A stretch of DNA of 64,000 bases from an uncultured Clostridia bacterium (GCA_937922005.1 CAKZWV010000004.1:1-64000); one strand, 5' to 3'; numbered from the stretch's first letter, positions 50,887 to 60,780 are shown. A program made the numbers and translations. Notes: a model not told the origin generated them from the sequence alone.

Positions 50887-53124
50887 TTGCTAAAACTAGC
50901 TCGCAAAATCCTTCATCACAGGTATTTGGTGCTCATCCTTTTCCTGGGGGCTATGGTCTTGTCGGTTTTGTTGGACAAATTGGTAGTTATCAATTATGAC
51001 CTAGCCAAATATTTGCCTCAAAAATCTCCGTCTACCGTGGCTATCCATACCCTGTTGGATGAGTTTCATGATGGCATTCCCAACCTGGATCTTATGGTGG
51101 AGGGACTTTCTGTGAGCGAGGCCCTGGCATTGAAGACTAAGCTGGAGGCCCTGCCCTATGTCAATTTAGTCATGTGGCTGGATACCGTGGAGGATATGGC
51201 GACACCCGTCCCAATGATGGACAGGCAGGTGGCCGAGGCCTATTATAAAAATGAAACGGCCCTGTATCATCTCAATATGACTCCAGATAATTTTAGTGAG
51301 GCTATTGAGGAAGTACGAGAGGTCTGCGCCCCCCATCCTACCTATATGGCAGGGGGAGCCTTAGATTCAGCCAACGCCAGCGAATCGGCCAGTTCAGAGA
51401 TGGCGACTATTATGAGCTTTGCCATTCCCTTGGGGCTCTTGGTCTTAGCAATCTTTACAACCTCTTGGTTTGAGCCGATCTTATTTTTGATCTGCCTGGT
51501 GCCGGGGATCCTCCTCAACAACGGGACCAATATCTTTTTACACGAGATTTCTTTCATTACCAAGGCGGTCTCTGCCATCCTCCAACTGGCGGTCTCCATG
51601 GACTATGCCATCTTCCTCCTGGAGCGCTTTCGCTTCTTCCGGGGAGAGGGAATGGACGACTATGATGCCATGGCCCACGCCATGCAAGCCTCCTTTGTGG
51701 CTATTTCCTCCTCAGCCCTGACGACCCTCTTTGGCTTTTTGGCCTTGGTCTTCATGCGCTTTCGTCTGGGAGCAGACTTGGGCCTGGTCATGGCAAAGGG
51801 AATATTTTTCTCCCTCTTTTCCATCATGCTCTTCATGCCCTGCTTCACCATGTTGACCCTTAAATATATTAACAAGACCCTGCACCGGTCTTTTATCCCA
51901 GATTTTTCGGGCTTTTGTAAGTTTATTCTTAAGGTAGGGCCCCTCCTAATCATGCTAGCGGCCTTCCTGGTCGTTCCAGCTTTCCTCGCCCAACAACGCA
52001 ATAACTTTTTTTATGGCAATGGGCCCTTGGAGGGGAAGAGAAAGGAAGATTATACCAAGATTGAGGAGACTTTTGGGGTAAGTCGACAATTGGCGGTTAT
52101 GGTCCCTAAAGGGGATCCGGCCAAGGAACTGGCCCTCACAGAGGCCTTGGGAGCCCTGCCGGGTGTTCAGGCCGTGGTGGGCTACGCCAACCGGGTGGGT
52201 ACTGGCCTACCGACCAGCTTTATTCCTGACAACTTCCGTTCCCAGCTGATCTCGGAAAATTATAGCCGTTATATCATCATGACCCCCTTACCCAATGAAG
52301 GCCCCGAGACTTTTGTCTTTTGCGATAAGCTTAAAGAGACGGTAGCCGCTTTTTATCCAGGAACTGCTCACCTTGCTGGAGAAATGCTCTCCAACAATGA
52401 CATCCGTATCACCATCCAGCGGGATAATAAGGTCGTAAATGTTCTTTCCATATTGGCGATTGGCCTGACCATCATGTTTTCCTTCAAATCCCTGGGCCTT
52501 CCCTTGATCCTTGTTTTTAGCATTGAATTTGCCATTTGGCTCAATCTGTCTTTCCCCTATTTCCAGAACCATACCCTGAGCTACATCGGATACCTAGTCA
52601 TTTCCTCCATCCAGCTGGGGGCCACGGTCGACTACGGAATCCTTGTCGCCCAGCGCTACCTGGAATATCGGACCCAATCCGGCCTTCCCCCAAAACAGGC
52701 CGCCTGCGAGTCCATCCACATCTCGATTTCCTCCCTTTTGCCCCCCGGTCTGATCCTAATGCTTGTGGGTTACCTCCTGAATTACATCTCAAGCATGCAG
52801 GTCGTCCAGCAGATCGGCATGGTCCTGGGGAGGGGGGCCCTGATGTCCTTGATTGTGACCGTCTTCCTGACCACGAACTTCCTCTACCTCGCTGATCCTC
52901 TCCTCGCTCACACTACCCTCTCCATGATACGTCTACAAAAAGAGGGCAAGCTGGTTCACAGCTCCAAGCGTCGTAAGAGAAAAGAAGCTGAGCCTGTCCC
53001 TAGCACAAATACTCCCGCCCCGCTTTCTCCTCCTCCCGCCCCGGGTCAAGTACCTCCCGGCCCTCCCAGCACGACCCAGGCCGTTGCGGCCCAATTCCAG
53101 GGCTACCCGGACCCCGGTCAATGA
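50887..53124 (+). CDS. MMPL/RND-family membrane transporter
   Basis: 745 residues, TTG start behind GAGGAAAA. Two halves, each with an extracytoplasmic loop then membrane helices: helix 1 (~12-34), then ~165-190 onward for five helices, repeated after ~340. The first half has SMDYAIFLLERFRFFRGEG and the second TVDYGILVAQRYLE, the paired MMPL transport motifs with conserved Asp-Tyr. A Pro-rich cytoplasmic tail ends it. MMPL proteins export lipids, siderophores or drugs using proton flow. The next gene encodes an L-x-x-G repeat protein often found with such transporters. Confidence 0.9.
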   Translation: MLKLARKILHHRYLVLILFLGAMVLSVLLDKLVVINYDLAKYLPQKSPSTVAIHTLLDEFHDGIPNLDLMVEGLSVSEALALKTKLEALPYVNLVMWLDTVEDMATPVPMMDRQVAEAYYKNETALYHLNMTPDNFSEAIEEVREVCAPHPTYMAGGALDSANASESASSEMATIMSFAIPLGLLVLAIFTTSWFEPILFLICLVPGILLNNGTNIFLHEISFITKAVSAILQLAVSMDYAIFLLERFRFFRGEGMDDYDAMAHAMQASFVAISSSALTTLFGFLALVFMRFRLGADLGLVMAKGIFFSLFSIMLFMPCFTMLTLKYINKTLHRSFIPDFSGFCKFILKVGPLLIMLAAFLVVPAFLAQQRNNFFYGNGPLEGKRKEDYTKIEETFGVSRQLAVMVPKGDPAKELALTEALGALPGVQAVVGYANRVGTGLPTSFIPDNFRSQLISENYSRYIIMTPLPNEGPETFVFCDKLKETVAAFYPGTAHLAGEMLSNNDIRITIQRDNKVVNVLSILAIGLTIMFSFKSLGLPLILVFSIEFAIWLNLSFPYFQNHTLSYIGYLVISSIQLGATVDYGILVAQRYLEYRTQSGLPPKQAACESIHISISSLLPPGLILMLVGYLLNYISSMQVVQQIGMVLGRGALMSLIVTVFLTTNFLYLADPLLAHTTLSMIRLQKEGKLVHSSKRRKRKEAEPVPSTNTPAPLSPPPAPGQVPPGPPSTTQAVAAQFQGYPDPGQ

Positions 53125-53230
53125 TATGCTCCTCCCGGCCAAAGCTCCTCTGATGGTAGATTCTGGCCCGGCCAGGGATAATTTTTTATTTTTTAGTTAG
53201 AATTAAAGATCAACGATTATACTCTAGGAT

Positions 53231-53278
53231 CAACTGAGCAAGTGTCTTCAAATAAGAAGCAACTGAGCCAGTGTCTTC
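53231..53278. repeat. Direct repeat upstream of the L-x-x-G protein gene
   Basis: CAACTGAGCAAGTGTCTTC (53231-53249) recurs at 53260-53278 with one change; start-to-start 29 bases. A possible -10, TATACT (53218-53223), lies just before, so these may be operator half-sites in the 5' UTR. Confidence 0.6.
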
Positions 53279-53330
53279 TACGACGGACATTTTTCGTGTT
53301 TTTGTTCTGGGAACAGGAAAGGGATCTACT

Positions 53331-56300
53331 ATGCAAGACCAAGGAACATATCAAAGGTGGCAAAATGGCCAACCCCAGCTAACTTCTCCCTCAGTCAATT
53401 CTCCTAAGGGACAGGGGAGCCACAGCAAGGTGCATAATACTATGGCCCAACCCTATGCCTCCATCAAGAGGAGGTACCGCCTAGCTCTAGGGGCCCTCAT
53501 CCTGAGTTTGGTGGTCAATCTTTGCTCGCCCTTCTTGGCAGAAACAGGAACCTACGACAGCAAGCAGCGGGCTTTCCGAGCTAGTCAATGGGAGACCTAC
53601 CAGAAAAATAAAAGCATCCGGGCCCAAAATGCCCCAGAAGGTACAACTAGCGATATCCAAGAAGGGGGCTCCAGTCAAGACGTACCACGTACAGAAGCTG
53701 ATCCGTCAATCCTAGATGGTCAGCCGATCCCACACGACAAGGCGGCCCCGGATGATCAGCTGATCCCAAACGACAAGGCGATCCTAGACGATAAGGCTTC
53801 CTCAAATAACTCGGCAACCTCCAATGATGCGAGCACCCAGGAAGACCCTCCTAGCCAAGAGGCCAACCCCAACTATGACCCAGAAGGCAAGCGAGAGATT
53901 ATTTATAGCATGCTCAACATGGACCAGCCGGGGACAGGAGAGACCTTTGTTGTCAATTACTTTACCGTTGACCGGGACCACCAGCAAATCATCGACTACG
54001 GGGCCTACAGCGACGTTCAGGCCCTGGTGCCGACCGAGTCTTTTGCCTATACAGGTGACAAAATTGAAGCTGTTGCTAACCAGGGAAGCTTTTTCTATCA
54101 GGGAAAACTGGTAGGGACCCCCTTGCCTTGGATTGTTGACCTGCGCTACTTCTTAAATGGGACCCAGGTTTCTCCGAAAGAATTGGCCGGGAAGAGTGGA
54201 GCCCTCTCCATGATGATCAATATTGATCGCAATCCCCAGGCCGAGCCAGGCTTTTACGATAACTATATGCTTCAAGTTGTCATGAACCTGGACCTATTGA
54301 AGGTGTCCAACCTGAAAGCCCCCAATGCCACTTTGGCAACGGTCGGCTCTAAGACCATGTTGACCTATATGGTCCTGCCTGGAAAAGGCCTCCATGAGCG
54401 CCTTGATGCGGATATCAAGGATTTTTCCATGGAAGCCGTCAATATCATGGGCCTCAATATGAACTTTAACCTGGGCGAATATACTAAAGAGCTCGATGAC
54501 AAGATGGGCCAGTTCCAAGACCTCCACAAGGGGATCAACCTCCTCTATGAGGCTGGCAATCAGCTATACGACGGCGGGGAGAGCCTTTCAGACGGCAACC
54601 GTAAGCTCAAGGACTCCGCTGGCCTCCTAGCCAATGGTTTAGGCAAGCTCAGCCAGGGGTTTGGCAGCTTGGGTGCTGGCTACGGGCAGTTCAAAAGCGG
54701 GGTAGACCAGTACGTAGGCGGGGTCCAACAAGTCGGCCAGGGCCTTGACAAACTCAGCTGGGGCGGGGTGGCCATCGGCCAGGGCTTACAGCAACTCGAC
54801 CGCAACGGCGACAAACTCCTCGATGGATCCGACAAACTGGAAGCCGGTCTCACCCAGTTCTACGATGGCATCATGCCCCTTCAAAAAGCCCTCCCCCTGG
54901 ATGATTTGCTTCGAGAATTCAAACAGGCCAAACCTGAAGAGATGCTCGACATGCTGAATGAAGTCATCGTGATGATGAATTCGAAAAAGCCTGAAGACAT
55001 CCGAGCCCTCATCAACCAGCTTGGCCAAGTCAAGAGCTTCCTCCAGGGGATCGAGGACCTCAATCTTGCCAAAGATCTGGACCGCCTCCTAGGCAGCATG
55101 GAAGACCTCCTCGACTCCTTGGGCCGGATCGTCCAGCTGGAAAGTAGCTCCTCGCAAACCCAGTACAGGCCTGCCCTCCCACCAGCCCTTGCCCCTGTGA
55201 CCGCCAGCCTTATCGCCCCCGAGCCTTCCTCCCGGGCCACATCCTTCCTAACTAAGGACGAGCTAGAAGCCCTGAAAGAGACACTTGACGAGAGTCTTAA
55301 GCTTTTCAAAAAGCTAGATACGATGAAGGGCACTCTTGGTAAGCTCTCCTCAACAAATAATCCCGACTACGCGAGTCTCATCTCTGACCTTCAAGAGCAA
55401 TTAGAGACCAGCACCCAAGAGCTAAAAGACCTTACTACTAAGATGAAGGAGCTGTTAAAAGAGAGGGAAGATTTGCTCAATAAGGTCTCTGAACTCGAAA
55501 AGACCATCGAGTCCCTCGAACAGGACAAGAAGGACCTAGAGGACCAGATCCGCCAGCTTGAAGCAAAACAAGGCAACCAGCCTGCTAACGAAAGCAAAGC
55601 CAGCCAGCCTGCCGCTGGAACGGCAACTGGCATCATAGAGGTTGGCAAGGCGACAAAGCCTACGGAGCCTAGCAAGTCAACAAATTCCACGAATGCTAGC
55701 AAGGCAACAAACGCCACGGACGCTAGCAAGGCGATAAACTCCACGAATGCTAGCAAGGCAACCGAGCCTTCGAATTCCCAGTCTGGAACCGAAGATGATC
55801 CTCTCGGCCTGGGCAAGTCTTATGCTGCCCAGATGGCAGAGCTTCAGAAGGCCTTAGCACAAGTCAAGACGGAGATAGAAGACCAGCTGGCTGGCAAGAA
55901 TCGCCTACAAGGCCAAGAGGAACAAAATCACAATACAGCACCTACTTTTAACTTTGGCCAAAAACCGGACCAAAACCAGGTGCCTAATCAGAACCAAGGC
56001 ATTCATCCAGGGCAAAAAATCAAGCAAGCTATCAATCAAGGCCTTGGCCTTCCTTCAACAAGCCCATCCCTAGGCCTTACCCCATCGCAAAAGGACTGGG
56101 AGGACCTCCTAGAAAAGATCCGAGCAGAGCGTCAGGCCCTCCGAGCGACCATCGAGGGGATTCAAGGTCTTTTAGGCCTTCTTCGGGGTCAAGCGGCTGC
56201 CTTTGCGACCCTCCAGGCCAAGGCTTCGCATTACATTGATATGATTGATAAGGCTCAGACGGCTCTTATCAACCTGGCCGCCAACTATGATAGCTACCGG

Positions 56301-57077
56301 GGCCAGCTCATCAAGGTTCGCAACCAGCTCATTATGGTTTCTTCTTTCCAGAAAATGCTCCAGGGTAAGGATTTTAACCCCAATGACTTTTTCAACGGGG
56401 TCCAGGCCCTCCGGGATGGCTATCGGGAGTTCAACAAGGGTCTTCACCAATATGTTGGTGGGGTCCAGACCCTGTCAGAAAATTTCAACCGTACTTCTGC
56501 ATATGAGGGAGAGATGGGCTTTTTACAGGGGCTTTTAAAGCTCAATGATGGCTTAGGTATGTTAACTTCTCAGGGTGGCCAGCTGACCCAGGGGGGCCAG
56601 GACCTTGCCGATGGAATTGCAGAGTTCCAAGCTGGCTTAACAAAACTCAGCGATGGGACTCAGCAGTTTGCAGCTGGATTTAATCAGTTAGAGGCTGGTT
56701 ATGACAAATATATGACGGGCTTTGGGGACTACATGGATGGGATGGAACAGCTGAATGATGAAACCGCCGATATAGGAGAGAGGGCGAAAGGGCAGTTGAC
56801 TGGTGAACTCAATAAGCTGCTGGGGAGCAATTTCCCCATCAAATCCTTCGTTTCTCCCAAAAACACCAAACTCAGCAAGGTCCAGTTCATCTTGATGGTC
56901 CCGGCCATTGACACGCCAGCCCTTCCCAAGGAGGAGGAAGTAGAGGAGACAAAAGGAATCTTTGACCGCTTCCTGGATCTTTTCCGTCCCTCTACGAGTC
57001 CCCAGACCGCAAGCCCTAAAGCGCCCGGCACTTCAGCCGAAGACTCCTCCCATGCCACAGAGCCCAGCAAACGATAA
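53331..57077 (+). CDS. Giant extracytoplasmic L-x-x-G heptad repeat protein (YhgE/Pip-like region), MMPL partner
   Basis: 1248 residues from the ATG at 53331 (AGGAAAGGG upstream); the open frame starts 60 bases earlier without a site. One N-terminal membrane helix (~47-68) and no second, unlike full YhgE, which has a C-terminal permease-like part. Blocks of x-x-x-L-x-x-G repeats lie at ~410-530 (LSDGNRKLKDSAGLLANGLG) and ~1050-1150 (LADGIAEFQAGLTKLSDG). Between them are a coiled coil (~690-775) and a repeat of Lys-Ala-Thr-Asn-Ala/Ser units (~780-825). I infer a periplasm-side or wall-side partner of the MMPL transporter 206 bases upstream; no enzyme motif was seen. Confidence 0.75.
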   Translation: MQDQGTYQRWQNGQPQLTSPSVNSPKGQGSHSKVHNTMAQPYASIKRRYRLALGALILSLVVNLCSPFLAETGTYDSKQRAFRASQWETYQKNKSIRAQNAPEGTTSDIQEGGSSQDVPRTEADPSILDGQPIPHDKAAPDDQLIPNDKAILDDKASSNNSATSNDASTQEDPPSQEANPNYDPEGKREIIYSMLNMDQPGTGETFVVNYFTVDRDHQQIIDYGAYSDVQALVPTESFAYTGDKIEAVANQGSFFYQGKLVGTPLPWIVDLRYFLNGTQVSPKELAGKSGALSMMINIDRNPQAEPGFYDNYMLQVVMNLDLLKVSNLKAPNATLATVGSKTMLTYMVLPGKGLHERLDADIKDFSMEAVNIMGLNMNFNLGEYTKELDDKMGQFQDLHKGINLLYEAGNQLYDGGESLSDGNRKLKDSAGLLANGLGKLSQGFGSLGAGYGQFKSGVDQYVGGVQQVGQGLDKLSWGGVAIGQGLQQLDRNGDKLLDGSDKLEAGLTQFYDGIMPLQKALPLDDLLREFKQAKPEEMLDMLNEVIVMMNSKKPEDIRALINQLGQVKSFLQGIEDLNLAKDLDRLLGSMEDLLDSLGRIVQLESSSSQTQYRPALPPALAPVTASLIAPEPSSRATSFLTKDELEALKETLDESLKLFKKLDTMKGTLGKLSSTNNPDYASLISDLQEQLETSTQELKDLTTKMKELLKEREDLLNKVSELEKTIESLEQDKKDLEDQIRQLEAKQGNQPANESKASQPAAGTATGIIEVGKATKPTEPSKSTNSTNASKATNATDASKAINSTNASKATEPSNSQSGTEDDPLGLGKSYAAQMAELQKALAQVKTEIEDQLAGKNRLQGQEEQNHNTAPTFNFGQKPDQNQVPNQNQGIHPGQKIKQAINQGLGLPSTSPSLGLTPSQKDWEDLLEKIRAERQALRATIEGIQGLLGLLRGQAAAFATLQAKASHYIDMIDKAQTALINLAANYDSYRGQLIKVRNQLIMVSSFQKMLQGKDFNPNDFFNGVQALRDGYREFNKGLHQYVGGVQTLSENFNRTSAYEGEMGFLQGLLKLNDGLGMLTSQGGQLTQGGQDLADGIAEFQAGLTKLSDGTQQFAAGFNQLEAGYDKYMTGFGDYMDGMEQLNDETADIGERAKGQLTGELNKLLGSNFPIKSFVSPKNTKLSKVQFILMVPAIDTPALPKEEEVEETKGIFDRFLDLFRPSTSPQTASPKAPGTSAEDSSHATEPSKR

Positions 57078-58119
57078 GCATCCCACCAAGCCCTTGATTT
57101 ATATCCTGACGGGGCCAACAGGGTCAGGTAAATCTGCCCTAGCCATCCGCTTGGCCCAGGTCATGGGTGCCGAGATCATAGGTGCCGATGCCTTTCAGGT
57201 CTATGATGGCCTAGCTATTGGAACGGCCCGGACCCTCCCCGAGGAAATGGGCGGGATTTCCCATCATTTAATCGGTTTTTTATCCCCTCTGGCTTCCTTT
57301 TCTGCAGGGGCCTGGTGTCGCCTGGCTGAAGCCAAGATCGATGACATTGCCAGCCGAGGTCACCCTATTATCGTCTGCGGGGGAACCGGCCTCTATCTAC
57401 ACTTTCTCCTCCACTATCTGGGAGGAGGGACCGAGGAGAGCGTCGAGGATGCCCAAAGGGGGGAGACACCTCAGGACATTGCTTCCTCCAAGAGCCCCGT
57501 ATCCCCTGATGGCCCTACACCTCTCGAGCGGCCTTCACCCCCCTTATTCCCTCCAGAAGAGGCTGCTTCCTGGTATCAGGTCATGGTTGAAGAAGACCCC
57601 ATCCAAGCAAGCCGCATCCACCCTAACGACCACTACCGGATCCAGCGCTATTTCCTCCGTCGGGCGGCCCGCCAAGGGGCTCCCAAGAGCCAGACCGACC
57701 AGGAAGACTTCACCTCGACCCCCAAATACTCCTACCACGGTGTCTTCCTCGATCCTCCCCGTCCCCTTCTTTACGACCACCTCAACCGTCGCTGCGCCCA
57801 GATGTTTGCCGACGGCCTCCTTGCGGAAACCCAGGCCCTCATCGCTGCCTATCCAGGTATTGAAGCGGCCCAGTCCTTCCGAGCCATCGGCTATCACAAC
57901 GCTGCCCAGGTCCTTCACGGCACCATGACTGAAGACACCGCCATTGCCGACTTTGCCCAAAAGACCCGCCGTTACGCCAAACGCCAGCTCACCTGGTTCC
58001 GCCACCACGACGACCTCCAGCCCTTGAGCCTAGACAGCCTTGTCGATGCTGGCCAGCTCGACCAAGTGGCTGCCCAGATCGCAGCCCTCTGGGATGGTCC
58101 GGATTTTGGACCCTTGTAA
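57052..58119 (+). CDS. miaA: tRNA dimethylallyltransferase
   Basis: 355 residues from the ATG at 57052; the open frame reaches 90 bases further into the upstream gene. P-loop LTGPTGSGKSALAIRLA, DAFQVYDGLAIGTA (for DSMQVYRG.DIGTAK), GGTGLYL, RIHPNDHYRIQRYF, and RAIGYHNAAQVL then the tail. An insert of ~35 residues (Thr/Pro/Ser-rich, ~140-180) is unusual. MiaA prenylates A37 of tRNAs reading UNN codons, so it acts on the tRNA-Leu and tRNA-Tyr types encoded here. It overlaps the upstream gene by 26 bases. Confidence 0.92.
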   Translation: MPQSPANDKHPTKPLIYILTGPTGSGKSALAIRLAQVMGAEIIGADAFQVYDGLAIGTARTLPEEMGGISHHLIGFLSPLASFSAGAWCRLAEAKIDDIASRGHPIIVCGGTGLYLHFLLHYLGGGTEESVEDAQRGETPQDIASSKSPVSPDGPTPLERPSPPLFPPEEAASWYQVMVEEDPIQASRIHPNDHYRIQRYFLRRAARQGAPKSQTDQEDFTSTPKYSYHGVFLDPPRPLLYDHLNRRCAQMFADGLLAETQALIAAYPGIEAAQSFRAIGYHNAAQVLHGTMTEDTAIADFAQKTRRYAKRQLTWFRHHDDLQPLSLDSLVDAGQLDQVAAQIAALWDGPDFGPL

Positions 58120-58186
58120 CCTTCCTTATCTCAAAAGTTAATCCTTGGTAATCCTTATTTGCTAGCCTAAAGTATAGATATGTAGG

Positions 58187-58208
58187 GCTACTCTGTCCCC
58201 AGAGTAGC
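58187..58208 (+). promoter_or_regulatory. 5' leader hairpin of the first CAP-like gene
   Basis: Perfect GCTACTCTG / CAGAGTAGC 9-bp hairpin with a 4-base loop, 43 bases before the start. A similar hairpin with one mismatch, GGCTATTC/GAATAACC, sits at the same place before the second copy (60715-60739), so the structure is kept. Confidence 0.55.
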
Positions 58209-58250
58209 TAAGTGAGAATCTGTAAATTAGGAGAAAATGGAGGATCTACC

Positions 58251-60527
58251 ATGTTACACATATTCCACCAACGCCGCAAAGGCACTCTAGGAGCGGCTAT
58301 TTTAGCTTTCCTTTTGGTTGTCTCTATCTGGCCTAGTCCCCAAAATGCCGAGGCCCAGGAAGAGCAAACCGGTACGAAAGAGACCAATATTATTGTTCTT
58401 AACGATGCAGCAGAGTTTAAAAAAAGAGAAGAGAACTTAAATGAGCTTAACCTATGGTTCCCAAGAAATAATATGGAAAAGCTTGATATTTGGAAATATT
58501 CGACTAAGAAGCCTATTGATTTAGATTCTATTCCTCAGCTAAGCGAAAAATTCTTGAATCAAGTGAAAACCCTCTTGTTAGATTACCGTAAGCTTGCGGG
58601 TCTACCCGAGACAGAGATCCAGGTGGTCAGTGATTTTGCCTCCAATGATTCTCAAAAGGGTACTTATTCCCCCCAAAAGCTTTCTTTTATGAACATGTAT
58701 GTGGGAGAAAGTGCTGGGAGCAATCGACATAACTATATCGGGTCTAATGCCTTGGAAATGATAAAAGAATCAGGTCGTTTTGATCTAGCGCAGATAGAGG
58801 CTTTAGGAAAAAGTGATTCTATCTATAATAAAAGCTCCCTTTTAATGGATGCCAGTTATCCAACGGCGCAAAGGATCGATCCAGACGCATTTCAAGAACC
58901 TACAGTGGCCCTTATCAATGCCTGGAGGCTTCGTAATGTCGTTGATCCTAAGGGGAAAGATTTGGCGCAACTTCAATCCTTTACGATTGTCAATGGTGAC
59001 TTCAGATGGAATGAAACCCCAGAAGGCACCATGAACGGCTGGATTCAAGAGGGATATGATTATTCAGAGAGAGTCAGAGAAGGTATTCTTCTGCCAGATT
59101 ATAATTCTGATGAAAAGGATCTCCGACTCAACCTGGGACACCGTCGCATTCTTCTTAATCCTCAACTAACCACCTTGCGCCTTGGATCTTCCATGGGGGA
59201 GCCTTTTACCTACGGCCAAAATACCCGTCAATATACCCAGTGTAGTGCAGCAGCTTGGGCTGAATCTGAAGGAAATCATAAGCCCGCTTACCCAGAAAGC
59301 ACGAAGCATATCGTGGCCTTCCCGGCTCCTGGTGTCTTCCCGCTAGAATACCTGAACCCCCAGTGCACTGTCTGGACCATAGAATTGGATCCAAACGTTT
59401 ATCAGCTGCCAACAGAGGCGAGTGAGCTTACCGTTACCATTAAAGACTTTGACGCCAAAGACGCAAACTCTACACAAAGTAAATGCTGGTTACAGGTCAA
59501 AGAAGATGGCCGTCAGGTTATTGCTATCGCACCTCCTGATAGTCAGACCGGACAATCTGTCAGTACTGAAAATGCCCATTTATTCCCTTCCATCTACAAC
59601 CTTACTCCCCTCGAAGGAAAGACCTATGCCGTATCGATAAAAGGGATCAAGGACAGCCAAGGCAAGCCGATCGAAATCAATTACTGGACCATGTATCGGA
59701 CCCTCGACTCCTTATCTAAGACCGATGCCCTTTCATCAAAGCTAAAAGAAAAAATAGAAAATGGACGGAACTGGGCTGCCACTTGCGTAAAATATTCAGA
59801 CCTTAAAAAGCCAGACGAGGAGCCTGGCAACAATAATAAGGGTGAAAACAACGAAAACAACGAAAACAACGAAAACAACGAAAACAACAATAACAACAAT
59901 ACCAACGAAAACACCAACACCAACGAAAACAATAACACCACCAACGAAAACAATAACACCAACGAAAACACAAACACCAACGAAAACACAAACACCAACG
60001 AAAACACAAACACCAACGAAAACAAGCAGGATACTGATTCATCGACAGGGAAGTCAAGTCATATCGAAGATGACACCCCCAGCAGGGGGCCCAAGCTTCC
60101 TCCACCACCCAAGCCAGGCTACGATAACTCCAAGTATGGCCAAGGGAACAAGTGGGATCGAGACAGAGACCATAATGGTGATGACCCCGATACCAGTTCC
60201 AGTTCCAAATACTCCCGCACCCGGGGACCCCAAAGTCAGCAGCTCCGTTTCCAGGGCCCCATGGCTGCCCCACAAGGACCAGGCAACCAATTCCCAGCCG
60301 GACAGCTCTCAGGTCAGCCAAGTCCCATGGCTTTAGCTCCTCAGAATATGGGCCAAGGAGTCTCACCCCAAGGCGTCAACCAGATGGCTCCCGTTAATGC
60401 CCCCGTAGCAGCGAACAATGTCAACCAATACGTCCCCGAGACGGGAGAAGAAAGCTTCCAGCCCTGGATCCTCGGTGCTCTCTTAGGAGCCATAGCCTTG
60501 ATACTTGCCAAGAGACGTCAAATATAG
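58251..60527 (+). CDS. Secreted CAP-like surface protein with VPETG wall anchor, copy 1
   Basis: 758 residues from the ATG at 58251 (GGAGG 9 bases upstream). Signal peptide with basic RRK start and cleavage near NAEAQ. The middle has CAP/SCP-like landmarks (LLLDYRKLAGLPE, NLGHRRILLNPQLTTLRLG), so a CAP domain is likely but not certain. An Asn/Glu/Thr repeat (~533-592), a Pro-rich stalk and the sorting signal VPETGE, hydrophobic helix and KRRQI tail follow. This is a variant LPxTG anchor, so sortase should attach it to the wall. A paralogue lies 253 bases on. A motif copy at 60205 encodes SSKYSR in the stalk. Confidence 0.8.
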   Translation: MLHIFHQRRKGTLGAAILAFLLVVSIWPSPQNAEAQEEQTGTKETNIIVLNDAAEFKKREENLNELNLWFPRNNMEKLDIWKYSTKKPIDLDSIPQLSEKFLNQVKTLLLDYRKLAGLPETEIQVVSDFASNDSQKGTYSPQKLSFMNMYVGESAGSNRHNYIGSNALEMIKESGRFDLAQIEALGKSDSIYNKSSLLMDASYPTAQRIDPDAFQEPTVALINAWRLRNVVDPKGKDLAQLQSFTIVNGDFRWNETPEGTMNGWIQEGYDYSERVREGILLPDYNSDEKDLRLNLGHRRILLNPQLTTLRLGSSMGEPFTYGQNTRQYTQCSAAAWAESEGNHKPAYPESTKHIVAFPAPGVFPLEYLNPQCTVWTIELDPNVYQLPTEASELTVTIKDFDAKDANSTQSKCWLQVKEDGRQVIAIAPPDSQTGQSVSTENAHLFPSIYNLTPLEGKTYAVSIKGIKDSQGKPIEINYWTMYRTLDSLSKTDALSSKLKEKIENGRNWAATCVKYSDLKKPDEEPGNNNKGENNENNENNENNENNNNNNTNENTNTNENNNTTNENNNTNENTNTNENTNTNENTNTNENKQDTDSSTGKSSHIEDDTPSRGPKLPPPPKPGYDNSKYGQGNKWDRDRDHNGDDPDTSSSSKYSRTRGPQSQQLRFQGPMAAPQGPGNQFPAGQLSGQPSPMALAPQNMGQGVSPQGVNQMAPVNAPVAANNVNQYVPETGEESFQPWILGALLGAIALILAKRRQI
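59842..60024 (+). repeat. Tandem repeats encoding the Asn/Glu/Thr stalk
   Basis: A 9-base unit (GAAAACAAC) is repeated about five times, then 18-base units of the GAAAACACAAACACCAAC type are repeated about three times. All are in frame (multiples of 3), so copy-number change would lengthen or shorten the stalk without frameshift. Confidence 0.85.
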
Positions 60528-60600
60528 ACTTTACATAGACCATTAAGTATCGACACTTGTCGACAAATATCGAGAAAGGTTAAAATCCTTGGAAATCCAT

Positions 60601-60643
60601 CCCCCGTTTGCGTGTTAAGCCACGTGAGCGGGGGATTATTTGT
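60601..60643 (+). terminator. Terminator of CAP copy 1 carrying the dispersed motif
   Basis: 14-bp stem (CCCCCGTTTGCGTG / CACGTGAGCGGGGG, three G-U pairs), 6-base loop, then ATTATTTGT. The stem's last GGG plus the tail reads GGGATTATTTGT (60632-60643). Confidence 0.8.
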
Positions 60644-60780
60644 AATCATTTGTTACCCTGACGAGCCAGAAAGTTAAGGTCCAGTAACCCTCATCTGCTA
60701 ACCTTGGACCTATAGGGCTATTCTGCCACAGGAATAACCAAGCAAGAATCCCAAAATTAGGAGAAAATGGAGGATCTACC

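Noticed and set aside
53170..53203. Terminator after the MMPL gene
   Set aside because: The CTGGC/GCCAG stem is only 5 bp with a 3-base loop, and its T run is interrupted; too weak to annotate.
54881..55333. 150-codon minus-strand ORF within the L-x-x-G gene
   Set aside because: Ser/Leu-rich shadow of heptad-repeat coding; no ribosome site or recognised domain.
59842..60024. Regularly spaced repeats resembling a CRISPR array
   Set aside because: Units are 9-18 bases, contiguous and in frame with an Asn/Glu/Thr stalk; there are no spacers or cas genes.
60641..60656. WalR-like box TGTAAT / TGTTAC before CAP copy 2
   Set aside because: The halves are separated by 4 bases, not 5, and overlap the terminator tail.
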